Part shown: positions 12,521-26,097 of the stretch, piece after piece
Position numbering within the stretch: the stretch's first letter is position 1
How the letters are laid out: each line of letters opens with the position of its first letter
From: Campylorhamphus procurvoides
Taxonomy: Eukaryota > Chordata > Aves > Passeriformes > Dendrocolaptidae
Direction of reading: 5' to 3'
NCBI GenBank assembly: GCA_013396655.1
Contig: WBMV01004890.1
Span: forward strand, 769,025-833,024
DNA length: 64,000 nt
Position numbers and translations under genes: made by a program
Notes under the pieces: generated by a model
What the model was told of the DNA's origin: nothing
Databases searched by the model: none
The model's input: only the letters and a program-made list of their open reading frames with translations

Positions 12521-13100
12521 GTGCATTCGTATGGATTTGCAGATAAGGAAAGGGAACTGTGGCTATTACTGGATAATGGGTTATTGTTTTCATCTGGACA
12601 ATTCAAAAAGCAACATTCAGAACCCCCTCAGTGGAGCATTTTGATAACACAAGTGCAATTAATAACTTTACTAAAACTCTAGGTTATAGATACAGTAGAC
12701 ATTTTAAAGAAACATATGCATTTGACTGTAATTTACTATAATTAACAATTCTGTTGTTAGTTTGTTATTTACACAACTAATCTAATATTTATTAGCTGCT
12801 GGAGCCTGGAAGTCATGGTAAGAGAAATAAGAATAAATGAGCAAATACATAAATTCATAAAGCTGAAACAACAACCCAAACTTTAAAAACAACAAAAATT
12901 CTTAAGCTTCAGCATGTCTTCTTCCACCTTCCAGGGTGACAGAAGAAAGAACCTGTCTGTGCTTTGGCACTTAGGTTCTGGTAGGCAGTCAAGTCATGCT
13001 GAAAGTCTTGATTGCCTCCAGTGTTTCATCTGGAATGTCCTCACCTGGGCCAAAATTTCTGCCGTGATGGTTCTGTTCCATCCTGTGCTGCCCTTGGTGG
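12521..13100. other. Non-coding stretch, no gene seen
   Basis: AT-rich DNA up to about 12900, then mixed composition up to the edge of the 62-bp minisatellite. No coding, RNA or repeat signal was recognised. Confidence 0.5.
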
Positions 13101-13410
13101 CAGAGCTCACATCCCACAGCTCTGAGGTGCTGGGACCCACCAGGACCAGTGCTGGAACACAGCAGAGCTCACATCCCACAGCTCTGAGGTGCTGGGACCC
13201 ACCAGGACCAGTGCTGGAACACAGCAGAGCTCACATCCCACAGCTCTGAGGTGCTGGGACCCACCAGGGCTGGTGCTGGAACACAGCAGAGCTCACATCC
13301 CACAGCTCTGAGGTGTTGGGACCCACCAGGGCTGGTGCTGGAACACAGCAGAGCTCACATCCCACAGCTCTGAGGTGCTGGGACCCACCAGGGCTGGTGC
13401 TGGAACACAG
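13101..13410 (+). repeat. Minisatellite, 62-bp unit, exactly five copies
   Basis: Five head-to-tail units of 62 bp fill the interval exactly (starts 13101, 13163, 13225, 13287, 13349). Each begins CAGAGCTCACATCCCACAGC. Units 1 and 2 are identical. Units 3 and 5 are identical to each other and differ from units 1 and 2 at three positions (AGGACCAGT against AGGGCTGGT). Unit 4 has one further change, C to T, in GAGGTGTTGGG. Because 62 is not a multiple of three, open frames crossing it (12914-13249 plus, 13231-13521 minus) shift frame at each unit and are by-products of the array. Confidence 0.97.
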
Positions 13411-16400
13411 AGTGGCTCCCTGAATGCTCCACACGAGGCCACCACCCCACAGGGGTCCATTCAGCTGCTGAGCTCTTGGCCCTGGCTGCATCCAAGGTGT
13501 CTGGAGGCAGACATATCCCAAAATAGGAGTGTGCCAGCCTACAGACAGAGGGTGGGAGTTGTGGTCTTCCTTTATCAGGGTTTGCCCTTGGGAAAACCCA
13601 AGGTGTGCTCTTGAACTGATTCAGTGGTAACCAAAATGACTGAAAGCAGGTGCAGACTGATCTCTCCTCTGAAAGGGAGACTTTGTTTCAGCACCAGGTA
13701 CTGATTTCCTGGCGAGGTTTATTGAATGATATTCTTTGGGCTCAGTTGTGCAGGACTAAAAGCTCTTACTGCCTGATTATGGGATCACAGTCGCTGGGAT
13801 TGGGTCGTGGCGAGCCAGAACATCCCTCTAAACATTTGTCTTAGAGAAAGCAGCAACACACACAGGAAACCTATTTTTGGGTGACAACAGGTAGGTTTGG
13901 GATTGAGCACAGTCTTTTCAGCACCAAGCTAAAATCCCAATTCAATGCACAACTGTTCTCCAGGCCCAGAGAGCCTTAGAGCAAACATTTACATAGTAAC
14001 AGGAGTTTTCCATTATTGATTAGTTATTGGGTTTTTTATTTGTAAGTATGTTTGGGTTTGGTTTGTTTTTTTTTTTCCTGTAAGTAGGTGTTGTAATTTT
14101 CCATCCTGAGATCTAAGTATGTAAATTCCACTTAAGTCTTATTCCAGCTTCTTAAATCCTCCTGCAGTATTTGCCTTTTGAGTTTTGATTTTGGCTTTCT
14201 CTCTGTAATCTAGAGATAGAGTTACATCAGAGGGCTGCTACAATGGTGATATCACAGCATTTTGATGCCATGGTAATAGATGCAGACTTAGTATCATATC
14301 TCTTGATTGCACCCGGAGAAGTGCCAATTTATCTATTTCATCACAGTGAAGCAGCTCTTCCCTCCTGAGAGTACAGTTCTTCTAAGTGTTATTCCCAAGT
14401 AATAACATTATCTCTCCAGCTTATACCTGGAGGGGAATTATGTGAAGTAGCAGTGTAGTATAATTATTTCAGTGAAAACCTGTAACCCTGACCAAAAAAA
14501 AAATAAAAAAAAAGTTTAGTTTTATACACATGGAAACAAATACAATAATCAGGTACACAGCAGTGATTTTAATTATTATAAATCAGTCTGCATGGCAATG
14601 ATCCCAGTGGCACTTGGGGATGCCTTAAGTACCTCACTCCTGAATGAAATTGTGTTACTTGGAACGAAACAATTTTTTTATATTTCTGGTTTCTATTGCT
14701 TGTCTCATTTTGTTTTCTTGCAGACACTTTCCCTTCTCCCCAGGTTTCTGGTGGCTGTTGGGCCACATCTCTCCTTTAGCCTCATCCTGGGTGTTATCTT
14801 TCAAAAGTGTGGAAAGGAAATCACAGAACCAAGGGAAGTGTAGTATTGGAAATCAACTGCTCCTTAATGCTTTGTTTCCTGGTAACACAGGAGACAGGGG
14901 TATGATCTTGCCCATGACATTGATCATGTTCTTACTCATGAAGAGGACATTTGCAGAATGACTCATTGCTTTCAGAGTCTTATCCCTATTTTTTTTCCCT
15001 TTTTCATTCCACTTTGCTCTCTGCTTTGCTGTGTGCTAACCCCATGCTCCTTTTGCAATTTTGATTTTATAACACCCTGAAAATCCTTCTCTGAAAAGGA
15101 AGTGGAGTAGCTGGAGTCAGCACAACACTGATCAATATCTGTGCTGGGTTGTTTGGTTCTCTTGGCACCTCTTGGAGACACTCCAACCCTTGAGTTATTT
15201 TAGAGTCCACCTAAACTTGCTTGTGAGCACTGCTTTGTTTGGGTAGTATTTAAGGGGGCTTTTCCAAAGGCTCAGCTGGCAGCAGGGTTTGCACTTGAAG
15301 GCAGGGATACGATTTGGAAGTGTGAATATGAGTTTTGCCTTCTCTGAAAAAGGAAGATTATTTGCTGGAAAATCAGAGCAATCTGTTGCTTTCTGAAATG
15401 GAAATCTTCATTGTTCTATTTGTTGCTTAAATTGAGGAGTTGTCAGATGTTTGCTCACCAGGGAGTAGAAAATCAATGACAGAGGTAAATGTGCAATGAA
15501 TCAAAACCAGTTCTGATTGCTGGACAAGATGATGATTGTTGTTTTAGTCTTCTCATGGCCTGTGTTATCTAAAGAGTAACCAGGAATGAAAAAGACATAC
15601 AAAATATCTACTCTAGTCCTGTTTTTCCCTCCCCAGTAAAAATTGAAAAGTCACTATTTTTTTTTTAACCTCGTACATTTTAAAAGCAAGCTTGCAAGTT
15701 TAAAAAAAAAGAGAAAGCGTGGCTGAACCTCAGTGAAGTTTAAATTCAGGTCAATCCGTTTGCAGCAGCACTCAGCAAATACAAGAACAGCACTGACTGT
15801 GAAGACACACCTGAAAATCGGTGTCTTGGTATTAAAATATAGAACTTTGCACCATTGGAATCATTAACTATACTGGCACAAACCAAACTGGAGTCCCAGT
15901 AAGCAGCATCTGGATGTGCCAGTAGTTTATGCAAGTCGACCGGGAGCTCTCGTGTGTGAGCAAGTCAAGGGGCACCATCTGTAGCTGGCCTTTGGAGCTG
16001 TGAGGGGTCATGTACAGCTTAGTGTGGAATACCAACCACTTCTGGAGGGCAGGAAAACAGAGACCTGAAATACCCACATTTTAAAATGAATTATTGCAGG
16101 CTGGAGGGGCTTTATGGCCGTTAAACATACAAGGAATGTCTTGCAGTCTTGCTCGTTTTCAGATAAACACTTAGGCCTGTGATTAAACCACTGTCAACAT
16201 CAATCTATAGTGTATTACAACATAAGTGCTGACTAGGTAAGAGGTGTTTAAGCCTGTACACTTAATCCTTTTTTCATCAGTTGAAGTATATTTTTATTTA
16301 TATTTTCTGCATTGAAGGTGTGCTTTTTAAAATGTCTTAGCACTGAACAACCCCACACGGCAGCACTGAGAGTTCTGTCACTGAAACATTGCCATGCCTT

Positions 16401-19400
16401 TAGTTACGTATCAAATGATCACGATTTTCACTAGTCCCTAAGTTGTTCACTTTTTACTGTTTGTGTTTTTTCAAGATGACAACCCAAATAATGAGGCACA
16501 AAACCTTACAGGTATTTCTGATGGATATTGAGAGGGTGGAGGGACAGATGTGGTATTGTTAAAGCTGATTGCTGCTCATAAGTCATGGAGGTGTAATTAA
16601 TTAATTTTCACACTGAGAAGTGTGGCTTCTGACCTTTTCAAAATACAGGTGAAATGAGCTTTTTCATGCAAAATGCATTTCTGTACCTTCTGACACAGGC
16701 ACCACACTGGGCCACAGGTGAATGTCTTAAGATTCCCCTTTTTCCCTTCCCCAAGACATTGGTATCTTGTCTCACACAGCAAATGTACCTGGAAATAACA
16801 TGTAGGGTGCAAATAATGGGCATTCTTGGAGGCAGCAGGTCACAGAGTGTGACACTGTCACCTTGTTGTGCCTCCATACACTGAAGGGGTGCAGCCCTTA
16901 CATGTCTCTCCTTCTCAAGCTGTTCTTACAGGACAGGTTTCTTGCAGGAATGGAGGTTATCCTGATGTTAACACATGCTGGATGTTAGTCCCATCTGTAG
17001 GAGGCCAGATAATATTTGAATACTGTTTACAGTGCAGCTGGATCTTATTGTAGAGCTGAAAAATCCTTTACTAGCCTAAAGAGAATACAGAAATCGACCT
17101 TCTGAAATCAATGTTGGAAAAAAGCTAAAAGTAAAGTACTTTTGGTACCTCAGACTGAATTCACCAAAAAACACTTTTAAAGAACAAAATTGTAATAATA
17201 ATCATCTGTGAGCAATTTCAAGAAGCATTTCTTAGCTGTAATTAAATCACCAATCAGCCTAAATTCAGGGACTTGCCATCACAGATAATCCTGGATGTTT
17301 TGCACACTGTGATAATAGCCCTGTGTTATTAAGCACTGGCATTCCTCATAGGTGTATTGTTAGCCAGCTCTCGAGTTTTGATCATTAGTCAAAGGAGAAA
17401 AGAACAAAAGCAACATGGGAAACCTGTCTGTTGGAAACCATTTGAGCTCAGCTGCTTTCAAACACAAAGTACTTTTTGAAAAGTTCTGTGATAGTAAAGA
17501 AAGAAAAGATTATCTGACTTTTTGTAATGACCTAACCCAGATTTCATGTCCATACAGATGGGCTGACAAGTCTATTAGTGGCATGGATCCCCAGAAGGAT
17601 CCAAACCAAAACATTGAGCTGCCTGAGCTGGAATCTTTTACTCCAAGGACCTTTAATCCTGTCATAAATTGGAAAACGCCTTGTTATAAGTGAAAGTTGT
17701 GTCCAGTGGTGTGGCTGTGCCTCTGCTCCTTAAGGCTGAGGTGTGATTTCACTGTCCTCTGTCCCTTTTCACAGACCCTAGATTGCTTTTTGACAGCTGC
17801 AACCCTCTCTCCCCTCAAGACTTTCCATTTGGTAAATTATCTCAACAGGAATATTTCCTGGTTTTCCCTCTGATAATTCATACATCCATTCCTTAGCTCC
17901 TTATGGAATCACACATGGCATATTGGTGCTCAGATACTTTTGGAACCTGTCAGGACTTGGAGGGGTGGTAGTGTTGGTATTCCCTCTTAACAATGAACCA
18001 CTGGTTCATTTTCTTCTAGGCTATTTTTAGTTTAGTCTTACCTCTTGCAACTTGTCAGATGTTCCTCTGAGTTTCTCTATTCATGCCTTTCTTCTGTATC
18101 TGGATTTGGCACACCTAAATCCCCTGTCCCCAGGCTGATGGATATACCATGACCATACCAGCACAGTATGGTTAGTTTTCTTCTCCAGCCTGCAGCAGTT
18201 CCAGGAAACTCTGGGACTGACACACTGAAGCATTTATTAGTTTTGTCTATATCCCTTCATTCCCTGAGTGGTATTATTAGGAATTTAGGAAATAATGTTG
18301 TATGTAGTTGTTTTTTTTCTTCTTTTCTGACAAAATGTACAGAACTTAGAGCTCTGGGCTCCAGATGCTTCATTGACCTCTTTGTGCCTTGAGTGCTGTA
18401 AATTTTTTGGTTTGACTTTTTGGTGTTTCTGACTTCTGACCAAGAGGGCATTCGAGTTTGTGACAAAACTGCAAACAACATCACTGTGGCCACGTGCTTG
18501 GGTCACGTGCCCTCTAAAAATTTTGATTCTCCAAGTGCCACTTAGGAATTTCTATTTCTGCTGCTTAGGAATGTATATTTCAGCCACTGCTGAAAGCAGC
18601 AGCCCCACAGTGTCTATGTATAGCTGTCATCACACCCTCTCTTCACTGCGAGTACATTTTAAGAAAACAATAACAAAAATCACAAATCAGTGGAAGCACT
18701 ATTTAGTTCAGTGTAATAGATGGATAATACTGTGGATAATTTTAACCCTCCTATATTTAGGGAAACAAGGCCTTGTAGTATGTTGGTAACAGCAGAACTT
18801 GCTCAGTGTGAAGCACCAGCTGGTGTTCTATAAATGCAGACTTAGGGCACGTATCCGAAGAACTCTCGAGCTGTGTGAGCACCAGAAAAATTACAGGAAC
18901 TGCCATCAAATGGGTCACTTAGTGTGGAATCACAGGCTGAGGAGAAAGACATTTCCTTTTACTTGTCACAGCAACAGGGAAAACATGGTTTAGCTTGGTG
19001 CTCTACCTGGGAATGTTTCCCACATGGGAAAACCTGGGGGATTCTGGCAGGTGAACTCTGCCCAGGCACCTCCTGATCTCCCACCCTACGAGGCTCTATT
19101 GGTGTGTCCAGCCATAGGATGTTACAGCTCAGAGCTGGGTTGTGCTCTCACTGTTTTGACAAAATAAATCCATAAGCCTGAGGCAATTGAAAAATAGTCA
19201 TGTGGAATGGAGGGATATAGACAAAACTAATAAATGCTTATCTCTATCAGTCCCAGAGTTTTCTGGAAGTTTAACAGTCAATTTGGCTTACTGAAAACTA
19301 TGGGGAGTTTTCTTTAGCTTTAATGCTGTAAAAATGCCCTTTCTTCAGTTTGTACAAGCAGTTGTTTCAGGAAATTGGCCCAGTTAAATTGACATTTGCC

Positions 19401-20322
19401 TGTTCATACAGACTAAGATTCTTTGTTCCCCAGGGATTCTTGCCAAGGTTTTCCTATGATTAACAGCATAGAAGAGTTGCTTTTGCAGGCCTGCTGGTTC
19501 CCTTTTCCACAGGAAAGGGGCAGCTTGGAGCCCTGCCCCTTCCCTTTGTGCAGCACAGGTCAGCTCAGCATCACACGGGAGGGAAACCCTGCCAGATGTG
19601 GGCACGTGAGGACTCTGTGTCTCCAAGCTGAGAGAGAACTGGGAATCAGCTAAAAATGCTGAACCAAACTCAATTTCTGCTCTTCCCTTCATGCAAATGT
19701 GTGATCAGTCCCTTATTTACTCCTTGTAGTAACTTTGCTGGTGAGCACTTCATCGCTGTAACTACAAGAGTATCGTGGCAAGTCTGATTTGTAACATCCT
19801 GTTTTAGACACAGGTTTTTCTTTTTATTGTTTTAGATCCTTTGCTGTTGCAAAGGAGAGGCAAAAATAATGATCTTAAGATTTCTTCGTTTATCATTTTA
19901 TCATGTAGTCATAGTGTTTGGGAACAAATGAGCATTTCTGATGTGAAGATCTATTTTAAGGGAAGTTGTTAGACCTGGGGTTCCTACCAGGTGAATGAGA
20001 AGGTATATGTAGATTTTGACAAAAATTAAAGGTGTGCATATATAAAGTCCTACACACCTGATCTGAGGCTTGACAGCTATTAATTTAGGCAACAGTAGGA
20101 AGACACATACTCACATCCTAATGCAGATAAACAATAAGAAATGTCCCTTATGTATGCTCTAATCTTGACCACAGTTTTAACTTTGAGGATGTGTGGGCCA
20201 TAGTTATGGAGCAGCTGAGACTCTGCCCATAAAATATAGCTAAAATCCTTTTTTCCTTTTGTTTGAGAGTATTTTTTAAAGTATAATAAGTTTTATTCCG
20301 CCACATTATTTGAACGCCCAGT
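13411..20322. other. Long non-coding stretch, no gene seen
   Basis: Nearly 7 kb without a recognisable gene or interspersed repeat. It holds simple A or T tracts (about 14494-14513 and 15656-15666). A 92-codon open frame at 17415-17693 has no family resemblance. The DNA is about 40% GC, with AT-rich blocks around 16100-16350 and 17050-17330 carrying TAATTA-type motifs. I could not identify splice-site pairs that bound a plausible exon. Confidence 0.5.
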
Positions 20323-20709
20323 TGCAGTGGTTTTGCTGGGACAGGATTATTTTTCTCCATAGTAGCTGTGCCCCATATGTTTTGGATTTGCCCCCAAAAC
20401 CATGGCAAGCTGGGATAGGACACAGTGGGGACAGCTGACTGCTGATGTCCCAGAGCAGTTGATGTGCTCAGCACTGAAGCTGGGGCAGAGTTTGGGGTGC
20501 TGGGCTCTGTGTTCCCTCATGTGTGTGAGCTGGAGATGGGTTGAACAGAATGAACTCATCATACTTTGCAGGGACCACTTTTCTTCCCTTATTCAACTGC
20601 TTTTCTTTAGGCACAAGCTTTCCTCCCTTTGCCCTGGGGAGTCTCCTCCGTGCCAGCTCAAGGAGTGAGCTGAGGGGGCCATGTGGGGCTAAGCAGAAAC
20701 TTTATCACA
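20323..20709 (+). mobile_element. Solo LTR of an endogenous retrovirus, near full length, decayed
   Basis: Landmarks of a bird LTR family appear in order on the plus strand. TGGTTTTGCTGGG lies near the 5' end, then TAGTAGCTGTGCC and GTTTTGGATTTG. Next come GACACAGTGGGGACAGCTGAC, ATGTGCTCAGCACTGAAGC, GGAGATGGGTTGAACA, a pyrimidine-rich R/U5-like part, and finally GGAGTGAGC and GGGGCTAAGC. The length of about 390 bp fits a solo LTR left after the two LTRs recombined, and no internal retroviral sequence flanks it. The TATA position before AAGCTGGGG reads CAGCACTG, and no clean polyadenylation signal remains, so the promoter looks dead. Edges are good to about 10 bp. I could not define a target-site duplication. 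The same family, inverted, lies at 36503. Confidence 0.7.
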
Positions 20710-21022
20710 TTGCTGAGCTCAAGGTAAGATGCATCAGCTCAGCTCATGGCAGCAGGTGGTTCAAATACATCACTGTAATGACTGTCCTGTCGGCCCTGAC
20801 TGCTGCTTTGTGCCACCCAGAAACAGAGCTGGCAGCGATTTATTGCCTTGCAATTGCAGGGAAAAGCCCCCGTTTACTCAGCTGACAGTGGTGCTGACAT
20901 TCCTTTGTCTGGGAGCTCATTTGCCTGGGGTAAAGCCACTGTTCCCATCTGTTGTTATTTATGGCAAAACTTAATAATACTTTGAGCAGATTCTCTTTCT
21001 CATTTCTCTCTGTTTCTTTTTT

Positions 21023-21055
21023 TGTGTGTGTGTGGGCTGGTTTTATTATTATTAT
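21023..21055 (+). repeat. Microsatellites (TG)6 and (ATT)4
   Basis: A TG run at 21023-21034 is followed after a short spacer by ATT triplets at about 21044-21055. Likely length-variable between individuals. Confidence 0.9.
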
Positions 21056-21940
21056 CATGGAATGACAGACCTTGTCATCACTCCCAAATGGCTGTATCTG
21101 GTGGAAAGTTTTCTTGATAAACATGTGTTTTAAAGAAATGTAGTTCTCATGTTGTACTAAAATAAGGATTGTGGCTCAGACCTCATTCATTTCTCTGTCA
21201 GAGACCATTTCCATCTCCCTCTCTTGGCCTGTTTCATCTTGCTTAACTAGAAACTTCTAATCTTTTGTGTTGAGTGCATGTGTGCAGAAATATTAATATC
21301 TCCGAGAAAACAAAATCCGCTGAAAGTGTGAACAAAATGAAATTAATTAGGTTACTGAAATAAGAAAATAATCCCATGTTATCACCTTGTCCCCTCATTC
21401 ATCTGTATCTTGTAGGAGGAATAGCAAGGGCAGGATCGTGCTGTAATATCATTTTATAGTTGCATGAGTTTTCTTCAAGCACAGGGAGAATTTTTCCAAA
21501 GATCTCACAGGCTTGGTTCAGAACTCTTATGCATGAAGGAAGAATTGAAATATTCATGTGATAACTTTGGGAGAGAAGTTAATCTCTCAGCATGGAAATG
21601 CTGCCTTTTTAGCAGTGCAAGTTGATATATGCCATCCAGGGTGTGTTAATAAAACATTCCATATGCCAGGATAATCTGTTTCTCTCTGCCTGCAATAAGA
21701 ATATGTCTGCATCTAATACTGATAAAATGAAATTTAAGCTATTAATAACAGAAGTTGTATCCTTTTAATGAAAAAATAAATGACTAAAAAGCAGAATGGT
21801 GGGAGATGTTTGGTGAGGCCACTGCAGTGCTGAGGGATGAGCAGCCACAAGGGAAGCAGCAGCCAAATGCTGGATGTTTCTTTCAGCTTTTCCACAAAGC
21901 CCTGTCCTCTGAGAAAGTGTGTAATGCTAATATTGAGTTA

Positions 21941-21954
21941 TAATAATAATAATT
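21941..21954 (+). repeat. Microsatellite (TAA)n
   Basis: Short run of TAA triplets ending in TTA. No coding context. Confidence 0.85.
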
Positions 21955-24900
21955 ACAATGGAAAAGACAAGAAAATACACGATGTAAAAAGTTTACCAAA
22001 TGGAAAGTTCTCAGTTGCGTAAGACTCTTGAAGAACTGGTGTGACTGCCTTGCTTTTCCTGCAAGGAATGGGAAAAAACAAGAGGCAGAGAGGTTATTAT
22101 TGATGTGGTAAATGAGATTGAAAAAAAAAGTGGGACCAGATGCTAATAACTGGAAAGAACAGTAATTTGAACTCTGTTTGCAAACTTTTTTCTCAATTCT
22201 TTTGCTTTTGCTAGAGATTATTTTATTGGAAGTTTAAGCTTGCTCTTTCCTTCACTTTTTCTTTGAATCTCTGCTGTATTATATTCATGCACCTTTACCC
22301 ATCTGAGCTCAGAAGTGATCTTCATTAGGAGACTGTCCCTGTCAAAGTTCATGGCAATAATTTCTATTTTTAGCACTAGAATCAACCAAAGCAGCTTTAA
22401 AAAGCACTTTGCACTGGTTAAATTCTGCTTTCCTGACTTTCTAAAGTCTGAAGTTAAATGAGACCTGAATCCTAAAGATCTGACATTAAGACACTATCAT
22501 CCATTCAGTTCCAGGGATTCTTCAAAGTTATCTTTGTAATTGCCATAAGAAATGTGCTGGGGGAACAAAAGTGATGTTTCTGGCTTAGAAATTCTTCCAG
22601 TAAGCTCCGTGATGCAGAAGGCTTGTTTACAAGTGTCACCCAGTGCTGATGCCATGCAAGTAGATGTTCAACAAGTTCCTTGTGGTTTCCTTTTCTCCAT
22701 GAGGGGGGTGTATAACCTGTGGTTTCTGTGTACCCAGAGCAGCCACTGTGCCCTTGGACATGGTCCAGGCTGTAGAAGCTGAAGGTGGTGCTGGTGTGTG
22801 CAGGTGCCTTGGGCACACTTGGCAGACCACACTGGATCTGTCAGCACTTGCAGGTTCATCCAGTCCCTGGAGTTATCTCCTCTTGGGACACTTTCACCCA
22901 TACTTTTCCAGTGCTGTTTTCTGGCAACTATTTCTCCATTCATACTCCTACAGAACCCACTCTCACAGAAGGTGCTCTCATGGCAGTGAGTTAAACACAC
23001 TCCCTACTCCAAAACTGCTGCTGCTGCAACCTCCTGGCTGTGACTGCTGCATTGCAGGAGCACCCCTTGCCAAGATGTGTGGAACCCTGTCCCTGGCAGC
23101 AGCCAGCAGTGCCATGACAGGTCCCAGAGTTTTCCTTTGTGCCCATTTATTGAGCTGGCAACACCCAGACCACTTCAATTTATGGTGCACCAACGGCTTG
23201 CTTGTGTATGTTAAACACAAGTGTCGCTCATAGTCAAGTCATGGACAGTTTAATCTCATTAGTCCCCAGTTATGTCTTGAGCATAATGAAGGGAAAGGCA
23301 GGGATCAGGTTTACAGTTTGTCCTGCAGGAAGTGCTCTGATACCCCAATGTCTGTGGCTCCTTCTGCCTCAGCTCTCCTTGTGAAGAAGAAAAGGGGCTG
23401 GAATTCATCCAGTCAACACAGATCTCCCTTCACCCAAATTACAGCAGCACTGCTCGATATTCCAAGGCAGCTTTCATGTCTCAGGTGCTTCAGTGAATTC
23501 TTAGAATATCTTCCTGCTGCAGTTTAGAGAAAACCTGATTTTTTTTTTGCATTTAAAATGACTATAATATATTTAAAAACAGACAGAAAGCTCACAGTGA
23601 CTCCTCCTAACTACCCCACTGCCCCAGCCCACAGTGTTCACTGGGATTCCAGTTGTTTTCCTGGCCAACCTCCATTTGCTTTTGGGTTTGCTTTTTTCCT
23701 TTCCTTTTCTGTTGATGTTCCTGGACAGGGAGGTTTTATTGATGTCAACTTCACTGACTGTCAAGGAACAATCTCGTAATTTTCAGCTGCTCCTGTTTTA
23801 ATAAAATAAATCAAGAACACGAAGGTTTTTAAGACAGTGAATTAATGGAAGTGTAGACTGATCATTCATTATATCAAGCACCACTTTTGACCTACACAGA
23901 GGCACTGCTGTCTGTTCTTCTGCATGTCTCTGAATTCCTTAGGTTTAGGTTTTCCTTTGACCATAATGTGAACATTCCTTTGTCCTATGAGCAGTTCTCA
24001 ACCAAAATGACGTGAGCTGTGGCAAAACCAGGGAGCTCTGAGAGGGAAGGGAGGGGGCAGGAAGCATTGCTGCTGGCATTCCATAAATTTCCCTCTCATA
24101 GCAGGCATGGCTTCAGTCATTAATATCAGTATTTCTGTGATCCTTAATGTCAAATAGATTTTTTTCAAGTCAACAAAAACCATTATCTGGATTGTCATTA
24201 TTAAAGGTGGTGCAATTCTGGCCAAAGAGTGGTATCTGTTATATGAGTAAAAAGGCATGTAAAATCTAACAGCAGTTTCCAGTGATTTATAACCTCTAGT
24301 TTTCTATGATTTTTAATCATTAAAGAGTATGTAAAAACATATTTTATACACAATCTTTTATCTTACATTTATTTTTATATTTCTCCATAGCAATTTATTG
24401 CAATAGATATATCACCATTACTATAGACATTTATAGTGCCATTAAAATTCAATGCCACCATAAATTTGTGCTCCTTAAAGTGTTGACATTTGTAACAGCT
24501 TCCACAAGGGCATATTTTATACTGAAAGTGAAACTTGAAGTAGAAACTTTTGGTAAATTTAAGATGGAGGCAAGGAAATAAACATCTTTTATCTGCTTTT
24601 AATAAATTCAATAACTTGGGTGAGACAAACTCTGTCATGCCCTACTTTTGGGTTTCATTTGCTCAAGTCACTTCAGACAAGGTCCAAGTAAAACACAATA
24701 TAAGCAACAAAATTATAAAGCAATTATTTACTGGCTGACACACAAACCAGATGGCATATAATGAGCTTATTTGAGTAAGAATTAATACCCTGGTTCTTCC
24801 TATGGCCCCTGGAGGGTCTCTGCTGTCCCAGCAGGCATCAGTGAGGAGAGCAGAGATGTCTCCAGTGCTCTGGGACAGACAGACAGGGCTGTCAAGCTGC

Positions 24901-26073
24901 TCTTCCACAAGGTCACTCAAAGCTGATGGCCCTGACAGCTCATGATTCCCAACTGTTCCTGACTGTCCTGCCTGCACTGACTGGCCTTCAGGTTTTGTTG
25001 CCTTCTTTTTCCCCCTGCTGGGATTTTATGCTTTTCTGTATTGGTATATTTCCTCTTGAAACTGTGATTCTTGCCTCTCCACGGACTCTTCCAGCCCTTC
25101 CTCAGCAGTCCCAGGGAATTTGGGCAGCTGTGCAGGGTCGGAGCTGGGCTGTGCATTCCTGATGCGCCTCCTGCCAAAGGGCCTGGGGAGAGAAAGTTTC
25201 CAGCAGAGGTTACAGAGATGGTCACACCTCGTGGCTTTGTGTGCTGGCAAATATCTTAATATTACACTTGTATAGGGTGGGAGTACAAGATTTAACCAGA
25301 AAAGTTCAAAAATGACAATTCTCAACCCTGAGTGTTTAAGATTGTTTAAAGATCATTGCAGAACTAGGCAGGAATCTCTCTCATATTAGTTTCTTTATTC
25401 ATGGAAAAAATAGACTGCTGAGTAAGTATCAGCATGGAGTTGAATATAATGTGCAAGTGAATAGCAACTTTATTTTCCTGTTGCTAAAGTTTGGGAATTT
25501 TTAATAGAAATTCAGAAAGGAAAATATGTTTTGACAATGCAATATATGTTGATAATGGTCAAAATTACCATTAACCTTTACCTTGCATCACTCTAGATTC
25601 CATGTGGGTAACTCATTATGACATGGGAGGGCCTGGTAGAGAGTAGAAATGTGGGAGAGACTGCAGAGAAACTGCCTGCTTGGAGATTCCAACCCCTCCA
25701 AAGAAATGTGGCTGTAAAAAGCATCCAAACATCCCTCCTGGCTGTGCGGGAAGGGAAAGCACTCTCATTTGAGATGGTGTCTGGAACTGTGTGAAGCATC
25801 TGCCGGTGCTGGGGGCTGTGTCACTTCACCATGGAAGCTCCTGCCTTCTGCTCTGAGCTGTTCTGTGCTTGCAGATCCTACAGAATCCAGCCCAGGCTCT
25901 GTGTGCTCCAAACAGAGAGGGACGAAGCATGTGGGAATAGCAATCCCGTGGGGAATTACAGCTGCTGATCGGGAGAGTTATCAAGGAATTGCTGGCTTCC
26001 AGGAGCAGTCATGAAATCTGGTGGAAAGTCTAGAGATGTTCTTTCATTAAATAGCAGGCATAACCAAAAGGTG

Positions 26074-26097
26074 TATATATATATATATATATATATA
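26074..26097 (+). repeat. Microsatellite (TA)12
   Basis: Twelve uninterrupted TA dinucleotides flanked by GTG and GAC. The open frame 25956-26144 on the minus strand has a YIYIYIYI stretch only because of this run. Confidence 0.97.

Larger units (their letters stand above)
20710..26073. other. Long non-coding stretch, no gene seen
   Basis: No supported gene. Contains simple repeats near 21023-21055 and 21941-21954 and a T tract at 23539-23548. The longest open frame in the window, 161 codons at 22748-23233, lies here in a GC-richer patch with other frames open on both strands and no recognisable domain, so I read it as chance. The AT-rich part at about 24200-24800 shows nothing specific. Confidence 0.5.

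Noticed and set aside
13231..13521. Minus-strand frame with repeated SELWDVSS and VGP peptides
   Set aside because: Product of the 62-bp minisatellite; the unit length shifts the frame at every copy.
17415..17693. 92-codon frame with a mixed, protein-like composition
   Set aside because: No family recognised, no splice context, no second exon; a conservation test would be needed before calling it a gene.
22748..23233. Longest open frame in the window, 161 codons on the plus strand
   Set aside because: Overlaps several other frames on both strands in a GC-richer patch, low-complexity Cys/Leu/Ser-rich product, no domain recognised, and length is within chance for 64 kb.
24760..24960. Possible diverged repeat in a GC-richer patch
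   Set aside because: No landmark of CR1 or the LTR family could be aligned by eye.
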